Assembly (NCBI RefSeq): GCF_016481275.1
Contig: NZ_JAEMNW010000005.1
Location: 248,001-312,000, forward strand
From: Antrihabitans auranticaus
GTDB lineage: Bacteria > Actinomycetota > Actinomycetes > Mycobacteriales > Mycobacteriaceae
Reading direction: 5' to 3'
DNA length: 64,000 nt
Position 1 is the stretch's first letter; each line of letters starts with the position of its first letter. This document shows, one piece after another, positions 19,712 through 28,933 of this stretch. The notes beneath the pieces were generated by a model that was not told the origin of the DNA, made no database searches, and worked only from the letters and a program-made list of their open reading frames with translations. The position numbers were made by a program, and so were the translations under genes.

Positions 19712-19727
19712 CTTACTTTGAAGTAAG
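19712..19727 (+). promoter_or_regulatory. Palindromic operator candidate before the thioesterase gene
   Basis: CTTACTTTGAAGTAAG is a perfect palindrome (7-nt arms, two-base centre) ending 9 nt before the ATG at 19737. Its right arm contains the likely ribosome-binding sequence AAGTAAGG. A dimeric repressor here would block transcription or translation initiation. The regulator is unknown. Confidence 0.5.
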
Positions 19728-19736
19728 GTAGCGGCC

Positions 19737-20213
19737 ATGAGCAACGACACCGCAGTTCTACGCAGTTGGAAGAAGCTTCCCGACAACCGGATCGGCCATG
19801 CGCTGTTCTCGCTGGGAGTCGTGGCAAAAGCGCCGTACTTCGGCACCGTCGTGCCGACGATTGTCGCCCTCGAACCGGGATACTGCGAGGTCAAGGCGCC
19901 GAAGTGGTTCGGAATTCACAACCACATCGGCACTTTTCACGCCATCGCGGCATGCAACCTCGCCGAGGTGGCAATGGGCGTTCTCTCCGAAGCGACGGTT
20001 CCGGGCACGCACCGCTGGATCCCGAAATCGATGAACGTTCAGTATTTGGCGAAGGCGAACTCCGGACTGCGCGCTGTCGCGAAGCTGGCCGAGCTGCCCG
20101 ACTTCACAGCCATCACCGAGGGCACCGACCTCATAATTCCGGTCGCGATCTACGACAACAACGGAACCGAGGTCGTCCACGCGGATATCACCACCTGGGT
20201 GACCCCGAAGTAG
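19737..20213 (+). CDS. Hotdog-fold thioesterase (DUF4442/PaaI-like)
   Basis: A 158-residue single-domain protein. The segment NHIGTFHAIAACNLAEVAMG is the long central helix of a hotdog fold, and VPGTHRWIPKSMNVQYLAKA leads into the beta-sheet, as in DUF4442-type thioesterases, which probably hydrolyse acyl-CoA thioesters. No specific substrate can be read. It lies 10 nt before the cyclase-like gene on the same strand, so the two are probably co-transcribed from the palindrome-bearing promoter region. Confidence 0.75.
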   Translation: MSNDTAVLRSWKKLPDNRIGHALFSLGVVAKAPYFGTVVPTIVALEPGYCEVKAPKWFGIHNHIGTFHAIAACNLAEVAMGVLSEATVPGTHRWIPKSMNVQYLAKANSGLRAVAKLAELPDFTAITEGTDLIIPVAIYDNNGTEVVHADITTWVTPK

Positions 20214-20223
20214 AGTCGGTTTT

Positions 20224-21381
20224 GTGAGTAATTCCCGCTACGACGTCTGCGTCGTCGGCCTCGGACCGACCGGCCGCGCACTCGCGTCTCGTTGCGCGAG
20301 CGCCGGCCTGAACGTCGCGGTCGTCGATCCGCGCCCCGACCGGCTGTGGGTTCCCACCTACTCGGCCTGGGTCGACGAACTTCCCGCGTGGTTGCCGAAT
20401 TCCGTTATCGCATCGCGGATCGAGGCCCCCACGGTCTGGACCAGCGTCGAGCGGCGCATCGAGCGTCCCTACGCCGTGCTCTCGAAAACCGAACTGTGGA
20501 AAGCCATGCCGCTCGACGGTGTGCACATCGAGGCCCAGCGCGCGACCGGTCTTACCGCACGCCGCGTCGACCTCGCCGACGGCGGCACTGTCGACGCCGA
20601 TGTCGTCATCGATGCCCGCGGGCTTCCACCGGTTGCCCAGCGGCCTGCCGCGAGTGCCCACGGAATCTTCGTCGACGCGGAGATCGCCGCGAAATTCGTG
20701 CCACCCGGTGAGGCTCTCCTGCTCGATTGGCGACCCGAGAACGGCGCCACGAACGACGAGCCGCCGTCCTTCCTCTATTCCGTGCCGATCGGCGACGGCA
20801 CGGTGATCTTCGAGGAAACGACGCTGGCGGTGCCCGGTGGCCTCACGCAGAAGGAACTGCGCAAGCGCTGTGTGACCCGCCTGGCCGCGCACGGGATCAC
20901 GGTCACCGGCGACGAACCGTTCGAGGGCTGTCACTACCCACTCGACCAGCCACCGCCGCGCCGTCGCCGCGCCGACGAGCCGATCCCGTTCGGCTCGCGC
21001 GGCGGCATGATGCATCCCTGCACCGGTTACAGCGTCGCGGACTCCCTGTTCCTGGCCGACACCGCCGTCGGGGCGCTGAAGTCCGGCACCGACCCGATCA
21101 AAGCGCTGTGGCCCGTAAAAGCCAGGCTTGTGTACTGGATGAGGATGCGCGGCGTCGCGGGCATGGGCAGACTGACGACCGAGCAGCTTTCGGCGATGTT
21201 CGACTCCTTCTTCACCGCATCCGATCGCGGCCAGCGCGCACTGCTTTCCGAGCATGCCGACGCAGTCGGACTCGGGACGGTCCTGGTCAACACGGTTGCC
21301 CACACCTGGCCGTTCCGGTGGCGATACGACCTCGTCGGGTGGACCAACCGCAACCGCTGGGCCGACTTCAAGGAAAGCTAG
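20224..21381 (+). CDS. Lycopene beta-cyclase family flavoprotein
   Basis: A 385-residue FAD-dependent protein. The N-terminal dinucleotide-binding motif is VCVVGLGPTGRALASRCASA, followed by RLWVPTYSAWVDELPAWL, which is typical of CrtL/CrtY lycopene cyclases. PFGSRGGMMHPCTGYSVADS is the family's second signature. Lycopene cyclases make beta or gamma rings on carotenoid ends without net redox change. No crtE/B/I genes lie in the window, so a carotenoid role is inferred from family only. It starts with GTG. It converges on the next gene with a 4-nt overlap of the stop codons. Confidence 0.82.
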   Translation: MSNSRYDVCVVGLGPTGRALASRCASAGLNVAVVDPRPDRLWVPTYSAWVDELPAWLPNSVIASRIEAPTVWTSVERRIERPYAVLSKTELWKAMPLDGVHIEAQRATGLTARRVDLADGGTVDADVVIDARGLPPVAQRPAASAHGIFVDAEIAAKFVPPGEALLLDWRPENGATNDEPPSFLYSVPIGDGTVIFEETTLAVPGGLTQKELRKRCVTRLAAHGITVTGDEPFEGCHYPLDQPPPRRRRADEPIPFGSRGGMMHPCTGYSVADSLFLADTAVGALKSGTDPIKALWPVKARLVYWMRMRGVAGMGRLTTEQLSAMFDSFFTASDRGQRALLSEHADAVGLGTVLVNTVAHTWPFRWRYDLVGWTNRNRWADFKES

Positions 21382-22430
21382 TCCGCGAGGTTTTCGACCC
21401 AGTACCGCCACAACACCGGGGCGTATTCGTCGAGCGGCGGCACACTGATGCCCGACCCCGCCAGCGCCGACTGCGTATGTGCCGAATCGAAATGGCACGT
21501 GAACTCGGTGTGCTCCATCGCCTCCGCCGGCACGCCGACGCCGGGGAGCACGCGACTCTGCAGCCCTGGGATCTTCATCGCCGCGCTCATCGCCTGCTTG
21601 GGCAGAGCTTGCTTGAGCCGCGGCGCTCCGGCTTGCCGCGCGAACGTTTCGAGCACGTCGACAGAGTTCTGCGACGTCGGATTCACGAGGTGGAACGCCG
21701 TGTTGTCGACACCCGGAACGTGCGCGATGTGATCCATCGCGGCTGCGACGAAATCGACCGGCACCAGGTTGGTCTCGCCCAGGTTGGGCACCAGCAGCGG
21801 GACCCGCCCAGGCAACCGGCCGGCCATCCGCAACAGGCGGAAGAAGTAATAGGGTCCGTCGATCTTGTCCATCTCGCCGGTCTGCGAGCTGCCGACCACG
21901 ATCGACGGACGGTAGACCCGCCATGGTCGGACGCATTCGTCGCGGACGATCTTCTCCGATTCGAACTTGGTCCTGTGATACGGGGACGGCAGTTCCTGGC
22001 CCTCGTCGAACATGTCCTCGGTGAACGTGCCTTCGTAGAGTCCAGCGGCGGCGACCGACGAGGTGTGGTGAAAACCCTGTACGCCCAACGAATTCGCGAC
22101 TTCCACGGCGTGCGTCGTACCGCCGTTGTTGAGCAACTCGTTGACCTCGTCCGACGCCGTGATGTCATAGATCGCGGCGAGGTGGAACATGTGGTCGATC
22201 TCGCCGCGATGCTCGTCGATCCACTGTGGGTCGATGCCAAGCGCAGGTTTCGACAGATCGCCCGCGACGGGCTTGACCCGATCACCCGCACCCCAGGTCG
22301 CTGCCCGTTTGGCGAGCTTGCCTTCGGAGCCTGCGCGAACGAGAACATGCACATCGCCTTCGCGCCGGAGCAGCTCCGGCACCAGAAACCGCCCGATGAA
22401 TCCCGTAGCCCCCGTCACGAAATACGCCAT
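21378..22430 (-). CDS. Extended SDR, fatty-acyl-reductase-like (N-terminal domain only)
   Basis: A 350-residue NAD(P)-binding protein starting MAYFVTGATGFIGRFLVPEL, with the Rossmann GxTGFIG motif and an active-site YHRTKFESEK (Tyr-x3-Lys). The middle (GDLSKPALG, DHMFHLAAIYD, RPSIVVG) resembles the male-sterility/thioester-reductase type of extended SDR, as in bacterial fatty-acyl-CoA reductases. Those enzymes (about 650 residues) carry a second C-terminal SDR domain that is absent here. It may reduce an acyl thioester or act as a plain epimerase/dehydrogenase. A TTG two codons upstream is an alternative start. The 168 nt to the next gene hold nothing I can name. Confidence 0.75.
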   Translation of the reverse strand: MAYFVTGATGFIGRFLVPELLRREGDVHVLVRAGSEGKLAKRAATWGAGDRVKPVAGDLSKPALGIDPQWIDEHRGEIDHMFHLAAIYDITASDEVNELLNNGGTTHAVEVANSLGVQGFHHTSSVAAAGLYEGTFTEDMFDEGQELPSPYHRTKFESEKIVRDECVRPWRVYRPSIVVGSSQTGEMDKIDGPYYFFRLLRMAGRLPGRVPLLVPNLGETNLVPVDFVAAAMDHIAHVPGVDNTAFHLVNPTSQNSVDVLETFARQAGAPRLKQALPKQAMSAAMKIPGLQSRVLPGVGVPAEAMEHTEFTCHFDSAHTQSALAGSGISVPPLDEYAPVLWRYWVENLAD

Positions 22431-22598
22431 CGGCAAAGCGTAACGACCGCCGCGGGTTGCCGTCGCGGGTTCAACGAGCCGCGCAAGATCGTTATCGACG
22501 CAACCCTGAAAAGTGATGCGAACTCCCCCGCATCGGCAGCCACCGGGCCGCGCGGCAGCGAAAATCCTTGCAGCAGGACAAATTACGGAGACATAGAC

Positions 22599-24161
22599 CT
22601 ACTGAGAGCCCTGCAGCTCCTTACGCAGCACGTGTTTGAGTACCTTGCCGCTGGCGTTGCGGGGCAGCTCGGTTACCACCACGAGGCTCTTCGGGTGCTT
22701 GTACCGGGCGAGGCTTTCGTTCAGGAACGGTTCGAGATCGCCGAGGGTCAGGTTGTCTGCTGCCAGCGCAACAACGGCGACAGGGACTTCGCCCCACTTG
22801 TCGTCGGGCCTGCCGATGACCGCGGCCTCGCGGATCTTCGGATGCGCGAACAGGACATTCTCGACCTCGGCGCAGTAGATGTTCTCGCCGCCCGAAATGA
22901 TCATGTCCTTCTTACGATCGACGACGTACACGAAGCCCTCGGCGTCCTGCCGGACCAGGTCGCCGGAGTGGAACCAGCCACCTTCGAAGGCCTCGGCGGT
23001 AGCTTCCGGCTTGTTCCAGTAGCCCTGCATCATGGTCGGGCCGCGGTAGACGATCTCGCCGATCTCGCCTTGGGCGACGTCGTCGCCGTTGTCGTCGACG
23101 ATCCTGGTCATGATCGTCGGGATCGGCTTGCCGACCGAACCGATCTTCCGGACCGCATCTTTACCTTCGAGCACACACGTGATGGGTGACATCTCCGTCT
23201 GTCCGAACACCGCAACGTTGAGCGCGTCTGGGAACGTGTCCGCCATCGCCTGCAGGACAGTATCGGAGGCGGGAGCAGCACCCCAACTGATGACACGCAG
23301 TGCCAGATTCCGCTGCGAAACAGTCGGATCGGCACAAATGACCTGCCACTGCGCGGGCACGAGGAATACCGACGTGGCGCGCTCGGCCTCCCACGCGTCG
23401 AGCGTTTCCGTCGCGTTGAACGCACCGAGCGGATGAATGACGGTCTTCGTGCCGATCTGGATGTTGGGCGCGATGCTGCCGAGCCCGGCAATGTGGAAGA
23501 GCGGTGCCGCGCAGAAGTAGATGCTGTCCGGTTCGGTCTGCAGAGCCCGAATACATGTGAAAGCCTGCGCCTGCATGTTTGCGTGCGACAGGATCGCGCC
23601 CTTCGGGCTTCCGGTCGTTCCCGAGGTGTACATGATCAGCGCCGGGGTGTCCTCCGGAATGTCCAGGGGCGCATGGGCACTGCCCGCCTCCGCAATCAGT
23701 GCCTCGTAGGCGAGCGCGGCACCGATCTGCTCGTCGCCGAGGACGATTGTCAACGCCAGCGCCGGAACCTGACCGGCAACTGCCGCCATGAGCGGCGCGA
23801 GCGGCTGATCGGTGATCACGACCTTCGCGGCGCTGTCGGTGACGATGTAACCGAGTTCCGGCGGGGTGAGGCGGAAGTTCACTGGAACTGCGATAGCACC
23901 GAGTGCATTGATCGCGAGCACGGACTCGATGTACTCGGTGTGATTGAGCATGACGATCAGCACGCGGTCGCCGTGGCCGACCCCGCGCCGTGCCAATGCG
24001 TCTGCCAGCGCTTCGGAACGATCGTTGAGTTGCTGCCAGGTTGTGTCCTTGCCGCTGTAGCGGAAGGCCACCTCATCGGGCCGCATCATGGCGTGCACCG
24101 CAACCTGGTTGTTCCAGTGATTGCGGCGCGAGCGCAGCGGTTGGGCGAGTGAGTCGGTCAC
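22599..24161 (-). CDS. fadD5: Fatty-acyl-CoA ligase, FadD5-like
   Basis: A 520-residue AMP-forming ligase: fatty acid + ATP + CoA to acyl-CoA. Motifs in order are IMYTSGTTGSPKGAILSHAN (ATP loop), GQTEMSPITCV, GGWFHSGDLV, VVDRKKDMIISGGENIYCAE (hinge) and NASGKVLKHVL with the catalytic Lys. The N-terminal WNNQVAVHAMMRPDEVAFR and the AAPLFHIAGLGS region resemble mycobacterial FadD5, which lies beside the mce1 operon; no mce genes are present here. It forms a tight group with the enoyl-CoA hydratase gene (15 nt apart) and the flavoprotein gene. Confidence 0.85.
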   Translation of the reverse strand: MTDSLAQPLRSRRNHWNNQVAVHAMMRPDEVAFRYSGKDTTWQQLNDRSEALADALARRGVGHGDRVLIVMLNHTEYIESVLAINALGAIAVPVNFRLTPPELGYIVTDSAAKVVITDQPLAPLMAAVAGQVPALALTIVLGDEQIGAALAYEALIAEAGSAHAPLDIPEDTPALIMYTSGTTGSPKGAILSHANMQAQAFTCIRALQTEPDSIYFCAAPLFHIAGLGSIAPNIQIGTKTVIHPLGAFNATETLDAWEAERATSVFLVPAQWQVICADPTVSQRNLALRVISWGAAPASDTVLQAMADTFPDALNVAVFGQTEMSPITCVLEGKDAVRKIGSVGKPIPTIMTRIVDDNGDDVAQGEIGEIVYRGPTMMQGYWNKPEATAEAFEGGWFHSGDLVRQDAEGFVYVVDRKKDMIISGGENIYCAEVENVLFAHPKIREAAVIGRPDDKWGEVPVAVVALAADNLTLGDLEPFLNESLARYKHPKSLVVVTELPRNASGKVLKHVLRKELQGSQ

Positions 24162-24176
24162 GACGGTCTCCCTGCG

Positions 24177-24977
24177 TTATTCGGCGAATACGGCTTTGCG
24201 CTTGGTCAGCATCGCCATGGCACCCTCGGCGAAGTCGGGCGATTGCAGCAACTCGATCTGCCCGACCTTCTCGGCGGCCAGCGAACCATCGAGCTGCGTC
24301 AGCGTTGCGCTGTTCAGCGCGGCCTTGGTGAGTTCGAGCGCGCGCCGCGGACCGTTGGCGATCTTTTCCGCCGCAGCCTCGACCTTGGCGTCGAGATCCT
24401 CGTCCGACAACACGTCGTTGATGAGGTTCGCGTCTTTCGCGGCCTGCGCCGACAGCCGTTCGCCGAGCAGCGCCATCTCGTTTGCCAGCGGGCGTCCTGC
24501 CGCGGCCGCAATCATCGCGGCAGCACCGCCGTCCGGCATCAGCCCGATGTTGATGAAGGCCAGCAGCAGGTAGGCATCCGCACTGGCGTAGACGAGGTCC
24601 GCAGCGAGAGCAAGGCCCACGCCCACGCCGGCCGCAGCGCCCTTGACGCGCGCAATGACCGGAACCGGGCAGTCGACGATCGCCTTGACCACGCGGTTAG
24701 CCGCGTCCATGGTCATTTCCGGCGTCACGCCCCTGGCAGCCGCTTCGGCCGACGCGGCGAGGTCGGCGCCGGTGCAGAAGGCTTTCCCTTCACCGGTCAA
24801 CACCACTGCGCGAACCGACGGATCGTTCGCGACTGCGAGAAAGGTGTCGCCGAGGCCGACCATGGTGTCGTAGTCGAGCGCGTTCATCCGCTTCGGCTTG
24901 GTGATCGTGATGCGTAGGACGCGACCGTCATGGACGGCGGTGAAGCCTTGTGCAACAGCGGTTTCGGTGTTCGTCAT
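24177..24977 (-). CDS. Enoyl-CoA hydratase/isomerase (crotonase family)
   Basis: A 266-residue crotonase. GEGKAFCTGADLAASAE forms the first oxyanion-hole segment, and PVPVIARVKGAAAGVGVGLA the second. INIGLMPDGGAAAMI covers the active-site loop, where a hydratase normally has Glu; here the region reads Pro-Asp, so the exact reaction (hydratase, isomerase or hydrolase) is open. The stop of the next gene upstream (TGA at 24979-24981) is one base from this ATG. Likely works on acyl-CoA made by the neighbouring ligase. Confidence 0.85.
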   Translation of the reverse strand: MTNTETAVAQGFTAVHDGRVLRITITKPKRMNALDYDTMVGLGDTFLAVANDPSVRAVVLTGEGKAFCTGADLAASAEAAARGVTPEMTMDAANRVVKAIVDCPVPVIARVKGAAAGVGVGLALAADLVYASADAYLLLAFINIGLMPDGGAAAMIAAAAGRPLANEMALLGERLSAQAAKDANLINDVLSDEDLDAKVEAAAEKIANGPRRALELTKAALNSATLTQLDGSLAAEKVGQIELLQSPDFAEGAMAMLTKRKAVFAE

Positions 24978-24978
24978 G

Positions 24979-25977
<999 letters not shown>

Positions 25978-26048
25978 CTACTCCCTTGTCGCGGGCAGCA
26001 TTGCCCGAACGGCTTGGTCTCAACGCGAATCATGGTTAACTTATGGAA

Positions 26049-26065
26049 GACATTGGCCAACTGTC
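26049..26065. promoter_or_regulatory. Operator candidate between the flavoprotein and TetR genes
   Basis: GACATTGGCCAACTGTC is an imperfect inverted repeat centred on the perfect octamer TTGGCCAA (26053-26060), 31 nt upstream of the TetR start. Divergent promoters of a TetR regulator and its target group are a usual place for such a site. Inferred only. Confidence 0.35.
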
Positions 26066-26096
26066 AACTGTGCCGGTCACGATCGAGGAGGCGACG

Positions 26097-27368
26097 ATGA
26101 CAGCCGAACGCAACGGGCGCGAGGGCGACGCGGGCGCGACCCCGGTACGCCGGCGTCCCCGCGACCGCAAAGCCCAGATCGTCAAGATCGCCGCCGCCGC
26201 CTTCGGGGAACGCGGCTACTACTCTGTCGGGGTCGACGAGATCGCCGCCGAGGTCGGTATCTCGGGTCCCGCGCTGTACCGCCATTTCCCGAACAAATAT
26301 GCGCTCCTCGTTGCAGTGGCCGACAACGTCGTCAACGCCCTGCTCGATGCGACCGCCGCGGCCGCAGAACTGCCGGCGCCGAGCGACCAGCTGTACGAAA
26401 CACTGCGGACGATCACCAGCGTGACCATCGAGAATCGCCGCGGTGGCGGGATCTACCGCTGGGAAGGCCACTACCTCGACCCCGCCGACCGAGCGCGGAT
26501 TCGCGAGCTGTGGGACGAAGTAAATCTGCGGGTCGCGCGCCCGCTACGGGCACTTCGGCCGCAGCTCGACGATGCCTCGATCGCAACGCTCGCAGCCGCG
26601 GCACTGAGTGTCATAGCCAGCATCACCGCACATCGGCTCGCACTCGGCACGCGCCGAACCGAGGTGCTGATCTGCGATATGGCGACTGCCGTCCTCGGCG
26701 CCGACCTCCCGCCTGTGGGCACGGGCAGTGCCGACGAACAGAAACCGGACCGCGGTTTGGCGGTTCTCGCGAAGCGCGAAGTGCTCATCGCGACCGCGCT
26801 CGAGTTCATCCACACTCGCGGGTACCACGAAGCGAGTATCGAGGACATCGGCGCCGCGGCCGGGATGAACGCATCCAGCGTCTACCGGCACTTTTCGAGC
26901 AAGGCCGAACTGCTCGCAGCGGTGTTCTACCGCGCGTCCGAGCGCGTTGCCGTCGTGATTGCCGACGCGCTCGCCGAGTCGGACAGCCCGGTGGACGCGC
27001 TGCAGAATCTCGCCCGGCGGTACGTCGCCACGGCGTTCAGCCACCCGTCGCTGATGTCCGTCTACTACGTCGAGTTCGGCAACCTGCCGCCACACGAGCG
27101 CAAGAACTTGCGTTTACTTCAGCGCCAGCACGTCGACCAGTGGGCGCATCTGGTGACGAGCGAGATTCCAGAGTTGTCCCAGCTCGAAGCTCGCTTCCGG
27201 GTGCATGCCGCCCTCGGCCTCGTGCTGGACATCGGCCGGCTGGTCAGATTCGACACGAACCCCGAGATCCTCGAGCGGGTCTCGCACCTGATGCTCACCG
27301 TTCTCCTCGCTGCCGACCGGTCGGCTGTAGCCATCGACACCCAGCTCGTTCCCAACGACAACAAGTAA
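26097..27368 (+). CDS. Tandem TetR-family transcriptional regulator (two HTH domains)
   Basis: A 423-residue protein made of two TetR repeats. The first DNA-binding domain is at about 22-75 (KIAAAAFGERGYYSVGVDEI, then GISGPALYRHFPNKYALL), and the second at about 223-280 (ATALEFIHTRGYHEASIEDI, then GMNASSVYRHFSSKAELL). Each is followed by a helical ligand/dimerisation segment. Both recognition helices end in the YRHF motif. The ATG at 26097 is chosen because GAGGAG lies 7 nt upstream. The gene is divergent from the acyl-CoA group and 8 nt upstream of an aldehyde dehydrogenase gene, so it probably controls both. Confidence 0.88.
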   Translation: MTAERNGREGDAGATPVRRRPRDRKAQIVKIAAAAFGERGYYSVGVDEIAAEVGISGPALYRHFPNKYALLVAVADNVVNALLDATAAAAELPAPSDQLYETLRTITSVTIENRRGGGIYRWEGHYLDPADRARIRELWDEVNLRVARPLRALRPQLDDASIATLAAAALSVIASITAHRLALGTRRTEVLICDMATAVLGADLPPVGTGSADEQKPDRGLAVLAKREVLIATALEFIHTRGYHEASIEDIGAAAGMNASSVYRHFSSKAELLAAVFYRASERVAVVIADALAESDSPVDALQNLARRYVATAFSHPSLMSVYYVEFGNLPPHERKNLRLLQRQHVDQWAHLVTSEIPELSQLEARFRVHAALGLVLDIGRLVRFDTNPEILERVSHLMLTVLLAADRSAVAIDTQLVPNDNK

Positions 27369-27376
27369 GGATCGCT

Positions 27377-28882
27377 ATGACAGCCTCAACGACTGCGGTT
27401 GCTACCGCGCAGACACTGACCTCCGTAAACCCCGCGACAGGAGCGGAGATCGCGGAATGGCCCGTCCATGACGAGGTCGCGGTCGCCGACATCGTCGCGC
27501 GCGCCCGCGTCGCGGCAAGCGTATGGCGCGACCTCGGTATCGACGGTCGCCGAAAGGCTTTGCTGCGCTGGAACTCCTACCTCGTCAACCATGCCGACGA
27601 ACTGTGCGAGTTGATCCATATCGAGAACGGCAAGACAACCGAGGACGCCTTTCTCGAGCTCGTCCTGGCCGTCGAGCACACCGACTGGGCGGCGAAGAAC
27701 GCCAAGAAGGCGCTCGCGCCGGAGAAGGTATCCCCCGGCATGCTGATGGCCAACTTCGAAGCGATCATCGAGCAGCGCCCGCTCGGCGTCGTCGGCGTCA
27801 TCGGTCCGTGGAACTATCCGATCTACACCCCGAACGGTTCGATCGCGTACGCACTTGCCGCCGGCAACGCCGTCGTGTTCAAGCCGAGCGAACACACCAC
27901 CTCGGTCGGCAACTACTTCGCCGACGCATTCGCGAAGGCCAACCCAGACCTGCCGCTGGGGATTTTCACGACGGTGAACGGGTTCGGCGCGACCGGCGGC
28001 GCCCTCGTCAAGTCGGGCGTAGACAAGATCGCATTCACGGGGTCGACCGCGACGGGCAAGCGGATCGCTGCCGTCGCAGCGGAAACATTGACTCCGGTCG
28101 TGCTCGAGTGCGGCGGTAAGGACGCGGCGATCGTCGCCGAAGACGCCAACATCGCGGCCGCGGCAGATGCGATCGCGTGGTCGTCGATGGCCAACAGTGG
28201 CCAGACCTGCGTGGGAACCGAGCGGGTGTACGTCGTCGATACCGTCGCCGACGAATTCATCGCGGCGCTGAAGGCCAAGCTCTCGACCGTCAAGCCTGGC
28301 TCCGACGCCAAGGCCACCTACGGACCGATGACCATGCCCAGCCAGATCGACGTGGTCCGTAGCCACATCGCCGACGCGCTCGAGAAGGGTGGCCGCGCTG
28401 TCCTCGGTGGCCTGGAATCGATCAAGGCGCCGTTCATCGAGCCGGTCATTCTGGTCGATGTCCCCGAAGACTCGCTCGCGGTCGCCGAAGAGACGTTCGG
28501 CCCGACGGTTACCGTTCGGTCCGTCAAGAGTGTCGACGAAGCCGTCGAACTGGCGAATGCGTCGAAGTACGCCCTTGCGTCCTCGGTCTTCTCCAAAGGC
28601 CAGGGTATGGAGATCGCCCGGCAACTGCGGGCGGGCGCGACGTCGGTGAACTCGGTGCTGGCATTCGCAGCGATTTCGGGGTTGCCCTTCGGCGGGGTCG
28701 GCGATTCCGGAGTCGGCCGGATCCATGGCAAGTACGGCATCCGGGAATTCACGCGCGCGCACTCGATTGCACGGCAGCGCTTCGCAATTCCCGGAATGGA
28801 ACTGCTCTCGTTCAGCCGTAAGGCATCGACGGTTGCCATCATCCGCCGCGTGATCGGCTTGCGGCACGGCCGGCACAAGTAG
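27377..28882 (+). CDS. Aldehyde dehydrogenase, succinic-semialdehyde-dehydrogenase type
   Basis: A 501-residue NAD(P)-dependent ALDH. VIGPWNYPIYTPNGSIAYAL forms the cofactor/substrate wall, ITFTGST-type FTGSTATGKRIAAVAAETL follows, the general-base Glu is E244 (VLECGGKDA) and the nucleophile is Cys278 (NSGQTCVGTERVYV). A hydrophobic/basic C-terminal tail (VAIIRRVIGLRHGRHK) suggests membrane association, as in fatty aldehyde dehydrogenases. The ATG at 27377 has AAGGATCG upstream and follows the TetR stop by 8 nt; the open frame upstream of it is a shadow of tetR. Likely oxidises aldehydes to acids, perhaps from lipid turnover. Confidence 0.9.
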   Translation: MTASTTAVATAQTLTSVNPATGAEIAEWPVHDEVAVADIVARARVAASVWRDLGIDGRRKALLRWNSYLVNHADELCELIHIENGKTTEDAFLELVLAVEHTDWAAKNAKKALAPEKVSPGMLMANFEAIIEQRPLGVVGVIGPWNYPIYTPNGSIAYALAAGNAVVFKPSEHTTSVGNYFADAFAKANPDLPLGIFTTVNGFGATGGALVKSGVDKIAFTGSTATGKRIAAVAAETLTPVVLECGGKDAAIVAEDANIAAAADAIAWSSMANSGQTCVGTERVYVVDTVADEFIAALKAKLSTVKPGSDAKATYGPMTMPSQIDVVRSHIADALEKGGRAVLGGLESIKAPFIEPVILVDVPEDSLAVAEETFGPTVTVRSVKSVDEAVELANASKYALASSVFSKGQGMEIARQLRAGATSVNSVLAFAAISGLPFGGVGDSGVGRIHGKYGIREFTRAHSIARQRFAIPGMELLSFSRKASTVAIIRRVIGLRHGRHK

Positions 28883-28888
28883 AACCGT

Positions 28889-28928
28889 GTGCGCGGTTGG
28901 AGAGTCCATGGACTCTTCAACCGCGCAC
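28889..28928. terminator. Bidirectional hairpin, copy 2 of the dispersed palindromic repeat
   Basis: A 40-nt palindrome: 19-bp stem with one G-T wobble and a two-base loop, arms starting GTGCGCGGTTGGAGAGTCC. It fills the gap between two converging genes, 7 nt after the aldehyde dehydrogenase stop and 5 nt before the next stop. It differs from copy 1 (3034-3073) only in the loop and three bases of the right arm. It probably ends both transcripts. Confidence 0.75.
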
Positions 28929-28933
28929 GGGCT

